Below are positions 55,412-63,958 of a stretch of DNA of 64,000 bases, piece by piece (the stretch's first letter is position 1; every line of letters begins with the position of its first letter). Origin of the DNA: a bacterium (GTDB lineage: Bacteria; Cyanobacteriota; Vampirovibrionia; Gastranaerophilales; Gastranaerophilaceae). Location of the stretch: NCBI GenBank assembly GCA_017542305.1, contig JAFXXK010000025.1, positions 32,415-96,414 of the forward strand, read 5' to 3'. A program made the position numbers and the translations under genes. Below the pieces are notes generated by a model, which worked only from the letters and a program-made list of their open reading frames with translations, ran no database searches and was not told the DNA's origin.

Positions 55412-56472
55412 AAAATTTAGAGGTAAAAATTCCGCAAACCCAAAAGCAGTATCCTATAACCATTGAACAGGATAAGATTGAAAATCTGAAAACAAAAATC
55501 CTGAATGTTATCAGAGGTCAGAAGTTTCTGGTTGTTATATCGGAAAAAGTAAATAAATTATACGGTGATACACTCGGATTTACAACTGAAGAAAAATTTG
55601 TTCTGAAAGATGGGGAAAAAGAAAAAAATTTCTCCAATTATAAAAAAATTCTTGATAAAGCATTAAAAATGCAGCTGACCAGAAAAGATGCAATAATTGC
55701 CGTAGGCGGTGGTGTTGTAGGTGATTTGGCAGGATTTGTTGCTTCTACATATATGCGCGGTATTGATTATATTCAGGTTCCGACGACTTTGCTGGCATGT
55801 GTTGACAGTTCTGTTGGCGGTAAAGTCGCTATCAACAGCGATTTCGGCAAAAATCTTATAGGTTCGTTTTATCAGCCGAAAGCCGTTTTTATTAACACAA
55901 ATTTTCTGAAAACTCTTGATGACCGCCAGTATAAAACAGGACTTGGCGAAGTTGTAAAATATATGTTTATTGAAAAAAGCTGTTTATGCAAAGAAGATTT
56001 AAACCTATCCAATTTTATCAGTGAAAACATTGATAAAATCCTGTCCAGAAATCTCAATGTTCTGGAGCTGCTGATTGAAATATGCATAAAATTAAAGATT
56101 GCCGTAGTGGAACAGGACGAGCAGGAAAAAGGTTTAAGAAAGATACTGAATTTCGGGCATACATACGGTCATGCCATAGAAAATATTACAAAATACAGAA
56201 AATATACCCATGGGGAAGCTGTTGTAAGCGGTATAAAATTTGTATTTGCACTCGCGGAAAAACGCGGATTAATCGACAAAAATTACAGATATTGGGCAGA
56301 AGATATTTTGTCGAAATTTAATTTTAAAGTCGTAAGTGATTTCCCGCATGAGAAAATAATAAAAGCCATGAAACTTGATAAAAAGGCGGATTTTAATAAA
56401 ATTACGTTTATATTACCCGTTGATTATTTTGCGGTTCAGGAATTTTCTCTGCTTCCCGATGAAATCTTTTAA
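55408..56472 (+). CDS. aroB: 3-dehydroquinate synthase
   Basis: This NAD- and metal-dependent cyclase converts DAHP to 3-dehydroquinate. It has IAVGGGVVGDLAGFVASTYMRG, VPTTLLACVDSSVGGKVAIN, GEVVKY, and the zinc-ligand histidines in NFGHTYGHAIE and THGEAV. At 354 residues it is complete. Overlap with aroK indicates translational coupling; other aro genes are not in the window. SD AGGAG lies within the end of aroK. Confidence 0.96.
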   Translation: MKNLEVKIPQTQKQYPITIEQDKIENLKTKILNVIRGQKFLVVISEKVNKLYGDTLGFTTEEKFVLKDGEKEKNFSNYKKILDKALKMQLTRKDAIIAVGGGVVGDLAGFVASTYMRGIDYIQVPTTLLACVDSSVGGKVAINSDFGKNLIGSFYQPKAVFINTNFLKTLDDRQYKTGLGEVVKYMFIEKSCLCKEDLNLSNFISENIDKILSRNLNVLELLIEICIKLKIAVVEQDEQEKGLRKILNFGHTYGHAIENITKYRKYTHGEAVVSGIKFVFALAEKRGLIDKNYRYWAEDILSKFNFKVVSDFPHEKIIKAMKLDKKADFNKITFILPVDYFAVQEFSLLPDEIF

Positions 56473-56531
56473 TGTTTGTGTTAGCATAAAAGAAGAATAA
56501 GAATACAGATAAGCACTAAGAAGGATAAAAA

Positions 56532-57536
56532 ATGAGTTTAACCGTATATTTAGGGATAGATGTAGGTTCCGTTACAACGAAATTAGCTTTGGTTGATGAA
56601 AACGGAAAGTATGTTGACAGTTACATGCTCAAAACGGCAGGCAAACCTGTTCTTGCAGTTCAGACAGGTTTGAAAGAGCTTTATAATAAAAAATTAACTG
56701 ATTATAACGTAATGGGAGTCGGTACTACAGGTTCGGGACGTGCGTTGGCAGGTTCTTTGACGGGTGCTGATGTTATCAAAAACGAAATTACTGCGCATGC
56801 TGTTGCCGCAAGTACTTATGTTCCGGGTGTTCAGACAATATTAGAAATAGGCGGACAAGACAGTAAAATTATTATTTTGCGTGACGGTATTGTTACGGAT
56901 TTTGCAATGAATACTGTATGTGCTGCAGGTACGGGAAGCTTCTTGGACCATCAGGCACAGAGATTAAATGTTCCTATTGAAGAATTTGGTCCTACTGCTT
57001 TAAAATCAACCAACCCTGCAAGAATTGCAGGTCGCTGCGGTGTATTTGCGGAAAGTGACTTAATCCACAAACAGCAGTTGGGTTATCCTGTAGAAGATTT
57101 GTTATACGGTTTGTGTCAGGCTTTGGTAAGGAATTATTTAAGTAATTTGGCATTGGGTAAAGAATTACTTCCGACGGTTTCATTCCAGGGTGGTGTTGCA
57201 AGTAATATCGGTATGGTAAAGGCTTTTGAAGAAGAATTGAAAACAAAAGTTGTTGTACCTGATCATCATCAGACAATGGGTGCTATCGGCGCAGCCTTGC
57301 TTGCTATGGAAAATCACCAATACACAGAAGCTAAAACCAAATTTAAGGGTTGGGAAGTAGGTGATATGCACTTCCATTCAATTACCTGTGACTGTAACGG
57401 ATGCTCAAATAATTGCGAAGTCATCACAATTATTGAAGGCGAGGGTGAAGTTCCGCATTACGACAAGATAAAAGATATTCAGGGTAATATAATTGCTCGT
57501 TGGGGCGGCACATGCGGTCGTTGGGATTTGTCGTAA
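56532..57536 (+). CDS. BadF/HgdC-family CoA-enzyme activase
   Basis: This ASKHA-fold ATPase carries a [4Fe-4S] cluster between two subunits, and activates 2-hydroxyacyl-CoA dehydratases or benzoyl-CoA reductases by ATP-driven electron transfer. Diagnostic are GIDVGSVTTKLALVD, EIGGQDSK, and the cluster cysteines in NTVCAAGTGSF and AGRCGVFAESD. An additional Cys-rich tail (CDCNGCSNNC, then GGTCGRW) extends it beyond the 260-residue HgdC form. The partner dehydratase is not here. SD AAGGAT precedes the start, 59 nt after aroB. Confidence 0.9.
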   Translation: MSLTVYLGIDVGSVTTKLALVDENGKYVDSYMLKTAGKPVLAVQTGLKELYNKKLTDYNVMGVGTTGSGRALAGSLTGADVIKNEITAHAVAASTYVPGVQTILEIGGQDSKIIILRDGIVTDFAMNTVCAAGTGSFLDHQAQRLNVPIEEFGPTALKSTNPARIAGRCGVFAESDLIHKQQLGYPVEDLLYGLCQALVRNYLSNLALGKELLPTVSFQGGVASNIGMVKAFEEELKTKVVVPDHHQTMGAIGAALLAMENHQYTEAKTKFKGWEVGDMHFHSITCDCNGCSNNCEVITIIEGEGEVPHYDKIKDIQGNIIARWGGTCGRWDLS

Positions 57537-57544
57537 ATATAAAT

Positions 57545-58051
57545 TTATTTTTCTTTATCGTGGTTTGTTTCATCAGGAATTTTTGTAACAATTTTAGTTG
57601 CCAAAAATATCATTCCACCTATTATGATACATATTGTGGCAGGAATGCTTTTATGCATTAGTGAAAAATGAATGAAGTGTTTCTCTGAATTTGGTACTGT
57701 AAATAAGGCATATACAAATAAAATTAATATTATGCTGCTTACTACAGTCAAAAACAGATACCAAAAGTTTATATGGTATTTAACTTTATATTTTTTCTGA
57801 ATTTCTTTTTGGACAATATTTGAAGTCTTATTGACAGACCAAATTATAACACCGATATAAGCTATAAATGCATAAAATATGGCAACCGGAAACAAAGCCA
57901 TTAATGCTGCAATAAAATATCCCATAATGTCATTAGGATTGTTTGGCATAAATAAAACGAAAAAAGGTCCGCCCAAAAATACTGTTATTATTATACCGAT
58001 AATAATAAGGTCTGCTTTACTTACTTTTTGATTTGGGTTATTAGTCTGCAT
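57545..58051 (-). CDS. Four-helix membrane protein of unknown function
   Basis: The 168-residue protein has helices near residues 13-33, 43-75, 97-117 and 133-155, and charged cytosolic ends. Consensus TATAAT ends 6 nt before the ATG (complement of 58058-58063) and no SD is present, so the mRNA is probably leaderless. It is convergent with the activase, 8 nt apart, and divergent from rsgA. Family not recognised. Confidence 0.6.
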   Translation of the reverse strand: MQTNNPNQKVSKADLIIIGIIITVFLGGPFFVLFMPNNPNDIMGYFIAALMALFPVAIFYAFIAYIGVIIWSVNKTSNIVQKEIQKKYKVKYHINFWYLFLTVVSSIILILFVYALFTVPNSEKHFIHFSLMHKSIPATICIIIGGMIFLATKIVTKIPDETNHDKEK

Positions 58052-58092
58052 AGCTTTATTATAACGTAATTTTGATATTTATTCAATTACAT

Positions 58093-58121
58093 TTGCAAAG
58101 GAATCGTCTTTTTTGTAAAAT
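58093..58121 (+). promoter_or_regulatory. Promoter of rsgA
   Basis: TTGCAA (58093-58098) and TAAAAT (58116-58121) are separated by 17 nt; the start codon at 58132 follows by 10 nt, leaving a leader of only a few bases. Confidence 0.65.
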
Positions 58122-58131
58122 ATTCTTTGCT

Positions 58132-59133
58132 ATGGCAAACGGACAGATCTACAAAATTCATTCGGATTTTTACTACGTCAGAAATGATGCGGGAGCTTTT
58201 GAATGCAAAGTTCGTGAAGTATTGAAAAAACAGAAAGAAAAAATCCTTGTAGGGGATTTTGTTGAGTTTAATAACGGACATATAGAGAAAATTTTGCCCA
58301 GAAGGAATTATATAGCTCGTCCGAGTGTTGCAAATATTGACCAGATAATTATTGTATCGGCGCTGAAGCAGCCGGATTTGAATTTTATTCAGCTTAATCG
58401 TTATATTGCGCTCGCAAAATATTATAATATTCCGGTAATACTGTGTTTTAACAAAGAGGATTTGGAGTGTGAGGAGGATTTAATTACCCGTATTGTTCAG
58501 ATATACAAACCGCTCGGATATGAGCTTGTATTTACTTCTGCAACAGAACATCAGGGTATAAGAACTTTCCAAAAACTACTGAACGGCAAAATCAGTGTGC
58601 TTTGCGGAAATTCGGGTGTCGGCAAATCAAGTCTGATTAATGCAATAAATCCTGATTTTAATCTAAGAACAAAAGCCGTAAGTGAAAAACTCCAAAGAGG
58701 AACCCATACAACAAGACATTGCGAAATTATTCAGATTGACAAATCCTCGTTTATCGTTGATACTCCGGGGTTTAGTAATGTGAAATTTGATTTCATTCTG
58801 CCTGCTGATGTTGATTTGTTGTTTGATGAGATGATACCTTTGCGTGACGGGTGCAAATACGGGGACTGCCTGCATATAAATGAAGACGGATGTAATGTAT
58901 TGGAGCATTTTACGGAAATCGATGATACAAGATATGAGAGTTATCTTGAGTTTGTGGAAGAGGCTCGGGAATACAAAGAAAAAATTAAATACGAAGGGAA
59001 AAAGACCGAAAACAACAAGAAATTTATCAACAATAAATCTGTTGCAAAGATTTCCGAACGTAAACGTATGAGTGCAAGGAATAACCTTAAACAAAAAGTA
59101 TACAGAGAGATTGAGGAAGAAAATACATTATGA
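58132..59133 (+). CDS. rsgA: Small ribosomal subunit biogenesis GTPase RsgA
   Basis: This circularly permuted GTPase checks 30S maturation. An OB domain (about 1-70) precedes the motifs in permuted order: NKED (G4), SAT (G5), GNSGVGKSS (G1), RGTHTTRH (G2) and DTPG (G3). The C-terminal zinc finger is CKYGDCLHINEDGC. ATG 58132 (MANGQ, 333 aa) fits both family and promoter; an upstream in-frame start at 58072 adds noise. It overlaps ispA by 4 nt. Confidence 0.95.
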   Translation: MANGQIYKIHSDFYYVRNDAGAFECKVREVLKKQKEKILVGDFVEFNNGHIEKILPRRNYIARPSVANIDQIIIVSALKQPDLNFIQLNRYIALAKYYNIPVILCFNKEDLECEEDLITRIVQIYKPLGYELVFTSATEHQGIRTFQKLLNGKISVLCGNSGVGKSSLINAINPDFNLRTKAVSEKLQRGTHTTRHCEIIQIDKSSFIVDTPGFSNVKFDFILPADVDLLFDEMIPLRDGCKYGDCLHINEDGCNVLEHFTEIDDTRYESYLEFVEEAREYKEKIKYEGKKTENNKKFINNKSVAKISERKRMSARNNLKQKVYREIEEENTL

Positions 59134-60041
59134 ACCTGAATGAATATATTGAACTTGTTAATAAAAAACTCGATGAATTTATGCCGGAGGATATTTTCCC
59201 TCAGGATATTTTTAAAGCAATGAAATATACGGTTACATTACCGGGGAAAAGACTCCGCCCTGTTATGTGCATGGAAAGCTGTCGAATTTTTGGCGGAAAT
59301 GTTGAAGATGCTGTTCCGACTGCATGTGCTATTGAGATGCTGCATGCCCAAACATTGATTCATGACGATTTACCCTGCATGGATAACGATGATTTTCGCA
59401 GAGGCAAACCTACAAATCATAAGGTCTTTGGAGAAGCAAATGCCGTTTTGGCGGGAGATGCGCTTTTGAGTTTTGCACCTCAGATTATATTAAAAAATTC
59501 CAAAAATCTCGGGAGCGAAAAGTTGGTAAAAATTATGGAAGAATATACTCAATATGCCGGTGCATACGGTGTAATAGCAGGACAGGTTGCGGATATTGAA
59601 GCTGAAAAAAACTGGAAAAATAATATTTTCGGACTTGAACCAGAAAAACTTCTTGATTTTATCCATACCCATAAAACAGCAGATTTGTTCAAGTTGCCGC
59701 TCAGGACAGGTGCTATAATTGCAGGGGCAGGCGAACAGGACTTGGAAAAAATTACGGAACTTGCCCAAAAGTTAGGGGTGGCTTTCCAGATTAGTGATGA
59801 TATCCTTGATGTTATTTCTACTTTTGAAGAAATGGGAAAAACAATAGGAAAAGACCAAAATGCGGATAAACTGACTTATGTTACCCTGTATGGTTTAGAG
59901 GAGTCAAAATGTAAATTAGCTTGCATTCTTGATAAATGCTGTGATATGATAAATTCGTTCAATATTAAGTCCGAAGTGTTGTTAGAAATAATCTCGGGAA
60001 TAAAAAAGAGAGTAGGAATAAATGATAACCATTGCAAATAA
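59130..60041 (+). CDS. ispA: Polyprenyl synthetase, farnesyl/geranylgeranyl diphosphate synthase
   Basis: This enzyme condenses IPP with allylic diphosphates to give the C15 or C20 isoprenoid precursor. The first aspartate-rich motif is HDDLPCMDNDDFRRGKPT (about 78-95, with the two-residue insertion typical of bacterial FPPS) and the second is SDDILDV. The residues around the first motif favour C15, but length is not certain. It is 303 residues long, overlaps rsgA by ATGA and the next gene by 20 nt. Confidence 0.92.
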   Translation: MNLNEYIELVNKKLDEFMPEDIFPQDIFKAMKYTVTLPGKRLRPVMCMESCRIFGGNVEDAVPTACAIEMLHAQTLIHDDLPCMDNDDFRRGKPTNHKVFGEANAVLAGDALLSFAPQIILKNSKNLGSEKLVKIMEEYTQYAGAYGVIAGQVADIEAEKNWKNNIFGLEPEKLLDFIHTHKTADLFKLPLRTGAIIAGAGEQDLEKITELAQKLGVAFQISDDILDVISTFEEMGKTIGKDQNADKLTYVTLYGLEESKCKLACILDKCCDMINSFNIKSEVLLEIISGIKKRVGINDNHCK

Positions 60042-60501
60042 TAGTTATGAAGTAATTGTGATAGGAATACTTGCCGCATTTTTTGCACAGGTAATTAAAT
60101 TTTTAATTTTCATAATTAAATCAAGAAAAATTAATTTTAAGATATTTACTACTACGGGTGGTATGCCAAGTTCACATTCGGCAGGGGTTATGGGGTTATC
60201 AACAGCCGTAGGTTTAATTGCCGGATTTGATTCTTTGATATTTGCCGTAGCGATAGGTTTCTCGCTTGTTACAATGTATGATGCAACAGGGATTCGCAGA
60301 GCTGCGGGTAAAACTGCTGCGTGCCTTAACAGAATGATGGACGATTTTTATAATCATGACGTTAAAGCTGTAGGGGGTAAACTGAAAGAACTGCTTGGTC
60401 ATACACCGTTTGAAGTTATAATGGGTGCATTATTCGGTGTTATTTTTGCATTTTATATGCATCAATATCTGACAACTCATATTATCACTTTATTTGAATA
60501 A
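60022..60501 (+). CDS. DUF212 / divergent PAP2-family membrane protein
   Basis: The 159-residue protein contains GGMPSSHSAGVMGLSTAVG and MYDATGIRRAAGK, the marks of the YuiD/DUF212 branch of the acid phosphatase (PAP2) superfamily, with about four helices. Such proteins may act on lipid diphosphates; being next to a prenyl diphosphate synthase is suggestive. AGGAA precedes the ATG, which overlaps ispA by 20 nt. Confidence 0.9.
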   Translation: MITIANNSYEVIVIGILAAFFAQVIKFLIFIIKSRKINFKIFTTTGGMPSSHSAGVMGLSTAVGLIAGFDSLIFAVAIGFSLVTMYDATGIRRAAGKTAACLNRMMDDFYNHDVKAVGGKLKELLGHTPFEVIMGALFGVIFAFYMHQYLTTHIITLFE

Positions 60502-60512
60502 GATGGTGGGTA

Positions 60513-61472
60513 ATGAATAATGATTTGAATAAAAATAATAATATTTTACCTTTAGTAATAATATTAATTGCTATTGTTCTTTTATTTACATCACTTATTT
60601 ACAGGCAGTATTCAAATAATAATTATTCTTCCATACAAAATGAAGAACAGAATTTTTCAGAGGAACAAGCCGATGACGGTTCAAATTCATCTGAAAATGA
60701 TACGATACAATATCTTACAATAAATCCTTTACAGGAATATAATTATCTTTCAAAAAAAGAAATTTATGACATAAGAAAAAAGTATGTTGCAACTTCAATA
60801 TTTGCATCAAAAGATTATCAGCCAAGTGAAGATGTATTCGGACAAATTGAGGACGGAAAACCGTGGTGGGGACTGGAAGGTTATGCATGTCACAGAGGGG
60901 ATAATTCCTACGGAGTATCTCAGGTAAGCAGATTTATTAATAATCCAGCAGTCTTAATATCTCCGATATTAGCATACGGTTTCAGAGGTACAAAAAATAT
61001 AGAACATTTTTGTAATTCTGATTATACAAAATTTAATCCGTTTCAGTTAATTTATAATTCGACAGAGAAAAGTATAACCGCAAAATATAAATTACATCGG
61101 GAAGTTATTGATGATGCAGTTAGATACGGAACAAGAGAAAAGCCTTTTCATATGACACTCGTAGGGGTTAATGCAAAAGATTTCGGATATTTATATATGA
61201 AGATTTCATCTGTTAATGATATAGAAATGGTAAATCCCGATAACGCTATGGAAAGATTATATTTCTTACCGGATTATATTCATGTTGGCGGAAGCTGCGG
61301 CATAGACGGAGGATGCAACAATATTTCACCGTATCAGCCGGCTTTAGATTTTTATATTAAAGGTATTCCTGCAACAATGGAAATAAAATTATGGAAAAAT
61401 CAACCGAAGAATGCTGATTATGATACTCCCGATTTTCTGTATCGTATAATGTTTGAAGAAACATTTGAATAA
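60513..61472 (+). CDS. Single-pass anchored exported protein (319 aa)
   Basis: An N-terminal helix (about 12-30) is followed by an Asn/Ser/Glu-rich linker (32-64) and an extracytoplasmic domain of about 250 residues with GGSCGIDGGCNN near residue 270. GGTGGG acts as SD 3-8 nt before the ATG. It ends on the base before the convergent AmmeMemo gene's stop. I do not recognise the domain. Confidence 0.6.
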   Translation: MNNDLNKNNNILPLVIILIAIVLLFTSLIYRQYSNNNYSSIQNEEQNFSEEQADDGSNSSENDTIQYLTINPLQEYNYLSKKEIYDIRKKYVATSIFASKDYQPSEDVFGQIEDGKPWWGLEGYACHRGDNSYGVSQVSRFINNPAVLISPILAYGFRGTKNIEHFCNSDYTKFNPFQLIYNSTEKSITAKYKLHREVIDDAVRYGTREKPFHMTLVGVNAKDFGYLYMKISSVNDIEMVNPDNAMERLYFLPDYIHVGGSCGIDGGCNNISPYQPALDFYIKGIPATMEIKLWKNQPKNADYDTPDFLYRIMFEETFE

Positions 61473-62837
61473 TTATTCGTCTTCTTTAATATAAATCGTT
61501 TCAAAGCGGTATGCTTCCAAAGTATCCGAGAAATAATCTTTTTCAAATCCTGCTTTAACTTTTAAGGTATTCAGGAACTCTCTTTTCTCAGGCAAAACTT
61601 CCCATACTGACGGCAGGTATACTGCCTGTTTATCTCCGTCCCGTATGATTATACCGTCAAGATTAGGAGTAATTTTACTTAGCAAATCTTCTTCTCCGTT
61701 AAAGAATATTCTTCTCGGTACAGAGAGCAGAGATACATTAATTTTTGTCTGCGGAAATTCTTCGGCGGTTAACGGACTGAATCGTGTATCTTTAAATGCC
61801 GCATTTTTTGTATTTTCAATCAGGTCGTTAATAAGCGGACGGTAAGCAAGAATTGAACCGATACATCCTCTTAAATCACCGTTTTTCTCCAATGTTACAA
61901 AACTTGCACCGAGTTCGTCAAATACCTGCGGATAAACAATTTTTATATCGGTTTTTCTGAATGCGCTTTCCAGAACTATTTTGCACACCCCGATTACAAA
62001 ATCAGAATGGTATTTTGATATTAGTTCATTTTTTTCGCCCTCGTACAAGAACCAGCTGCCGTATCCTACAACACGGGATTTGTCGTTGGTTGTTTCGGAA
62101 GAATTAAACATTCCGACTCTTATCAGAGAATATTTGTTTATATTCGCAAATTCTACAAGACCGGTTACTCCGATGGCACCGCATGCCATTTCGTAACGGA
62201 AGTTACGAATGTCGCCGGTTTCTATCATTTGTGCTGCATCAAAGTCCATACGGCGGGCATTTTCATCGGTCAGAAAATGGCTTAAATCAGAAGATATTAT
62301 AAACCCGTTTTCCTTATCGGGATAATATTTATTGAGAATTTTCAGAATGTCATCAGGTCTTGCTTTGCCGATTAAAACAGGAATAATATTTATTTCATCA
62401 AATAAATCCTGAATAAACGGAAGCTGAACTTCAATGGAGTGTTCTTTCTCCAATGCTTCATCAATATAAGCTGCTCCAAAATTTTCTGCCAAATCTTTGT
62501 TTATGTCCTGATTAATTTGTATTTCACCTAAAGGAGTTTTCCATTGGGAATAACTTGTCAGAGCAAGCCCCTCTATCGCTGCCTGATGAGCAGGTGCAAA
62601 TATAAAAAGGTTTTTAATGTTTTTATCAAGCAGATGCAGCCCTTCATAAGCTAATTTGCCCGAAAATACCCAGCCGGCATGCGGAACAATTACTGCTCGG
62701 GTTGTGATTTTATAGAAATTCTTGCTTGCATTTTTTATCATTTCAAGGTGATTAATTAAGTCAACCGTATCAGCAGGGTAGAATTTACCTGCAACAGAAG
62801 GTTCTTTAATAGTTTCAGTTTCTTTTGTTTCAGACAT
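61473..62837 (-). CDS. AmmeMemoRadiSam system protein, B-A fusion (Memo + AMMECR1)
   Basis: The N-terminal Memo-like domain (about 12-275) has AGKFYPAD and VIVPHAGWVFSGKLAYEGL, with the HxxEVQLPF-like EHSIEVQLPF. The C-terminal AMMECR1 domain (about 280-450) has the hallmark GDLRGCIGS and FSPLTAEEF. Bacteria and archaea often encode both, fused or separate, with a radical SAM protein as the AmmeMemoRadiSam set; the biochemical role is not settled to my knowledge. ATG 62837 (454 aa) has GGAG 11 nt upstream. The radical SAM gene is divergent 39 nt away. Confidence 0.93.
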   Translation of the reverse strand: MSETKETETIKEPSVAGKFYPADTVDLINHLEMIKNASKNFYKITTRAVIVPHAGWVFSGKLAYEGLHLLDKNIKNLFIFAPAHQAAIEGLALTSYSQWKTPLGEIQINQDINKDLAENFGAAYIDEALEKEHSIEVQLPFIQDLFDEINIIPVLIGKARPDDILKILNKYYPDKENGFIISSDLSHFLTDENARRMDFDAAQMIETGDIRNFRYEMACGAIGVTGLVEFANINKYSLIRVGMFNSSETTNDKSRVVGYGSWFLYEGEKNELISKYHSDFVIGVCKIVLESAFRKTDIKIVYPQVFDELGASFVTLEKNGDLRGCIGSILAYRPLINDLIENTKNAAFKDTRFSPLTAEEFPQTKINVSLLSVPRRIFFNGEEDLLSKITPNLDGIIIRDGDKQAVYLPSVWEVLPEKREFLNTLKVKAGFEKDYFSDTLEAYRFETIYIKEDE

Positions 62838-62876
62838 ATCTTCAAATTTCTCCTTAAAAGTATTATAATATATCCT

Positions 62877-63881
62877 GTGAAATATCAAAAAGTTTTAACA
62901 AACAGTAACATCCAATGTCTTATTTGTCCGAGGGAATGTATATTACAAGACGGGCAAAGAGGATTTTGCCATGTCAGGAAAAATGACGGCGGGAAGATAA
63001 TTCTTGATACATACGGATATAATACAGGACTTGCAATAGACCCTATTGAGAAAAAACCGCTGTATCAGTTTTTCCCGACAAGCGGGATATTATCTTTCGG
63101 GACTTTGGGCTGCAATATGGGCTGCAGATTTTGTCAAAATTGGCAGACCACAAAAAACAGAAGTGACTGTAAATCAGGTAATAAAAATACTCCCGAAGAA
63201 ATAGTTCAAATTGCAAAAAACTATAACTGTAAGAGTGTGGCATTTACATATAACGACCCGATAATATTTTTTGAATACGCAATTGATACTGCAAAGCTAT
63301 GCCGTCAGGAGGGTATTAAAACGGTTGCCGTAACTTCGGGTTACATAAATCCAGACCCTGCAAAAGAATTTTATGCGGTAATGGATGCGGCAAATATTGA
63401 CCTGAAAGGTTTTAGCGAAGAATTTTATGCAAAAAATTGCATGGCGCATCTTCAGCCTGTACTTGATACAATAAAGTATGTTTGTAATGAAACAGACTGC
63501 CATGTTGAACTTACAACCCTCCTTATAGAAGGGCAAAACGATAACGAGGATATGCTAAAACGTGAATGTGAATGGATTTTAAATAATATCGGCGATTGTG
63601 TTCCGCTTCATTTTAGTGCGTTTTTCCCGAATTATAAAATGAGAGATACCAAATCAACAGAGTTTTCAACACTTATAAAAGCATACAATATCGCAAAAAA
63701 TTCAGGGCTAAAATATGTTTATACCGGAAATCTTACAAATACCCAAACCTCAACTACCTATTGCAAAAATTGCGCTAAACCAATAATTGTACGCAACAGG
63801 TATCGGTTATTGGAGTATAATTTGGAGCAGGGCGGTATGTGTAAATTCTGCGGTACAAAATGCGACGGCAGATTTGAATAA
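62877..63881 (+). CDS. amrS: AmmeMemoRadiSam system radical SAM enzyme
   Basis: An N-terminal cysteine set (CLICPREC, Cys14, 17, 21, then Cys31) precedes the radical SAM motif Cys79-x3-Cys83-x2-Cys86 (LGCNMGCRFCQNW). TYNDP and VTSGYINP follow. The C-terminus has a third zinc-ribbon-like group (YCKNCAKP...CKFCGTKC). These are the traits of the AmrS family, related to pyruvate-formate-lyase activases. GTG 62877 is the start: TATAAT (62864-62869) ends 7 nt before it and no SD is present. Confidence 0.93.
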   Translation: MKYQKVLTNSNIQCLICPRECILQDGQRGFCHVRKNDGGKIILDTYGYNTGLAIDPIEKKPLYQFFPTSGILSFGTLGCNMGCRFCQNWQTTKNRSDCKSGNKNTPEEIVQIAKNYNCKSVAFTYNDPIIFFEYAIDTAKLCRQEGIKTVAVTSGYINPDPAKEFYAVMDAANIDLKGFSEEFYAKNCMAHLQPVLDTIKYVCNETDCHVELTTLLIEGQNDNEDMLKRECEWILNNIGDCVPLHFSAFFPNYKMRDTKSTEFSTLIKAYNIAKNSGLKYVYTGNLTNTQTSTTYCKNCAKPIIVRNRYRLLEYNLEQGGMCKFCGTKCDGRFE

Positions 63882-63907
63882 TCTGTAAATATTTCTGTTT
63901 TTAAAGC

Positions 63908-63938
63908 TTGACAAATTTGAAAAATATGACATAATGTT
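63908..63938 (+). promoter_or_regulatory. Promoter of the gene cut by the right edge
   Basis: Perfect TTGACA (63908-63913) is followed at 16 nt by CATAAT (63930-63935). GGAGG at 63946-63950 is a strong SD for the ATG at 63959. Confidence 0.7.
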
Positions 63939-63958
63939 AATATATGGAGGTGAAAACT

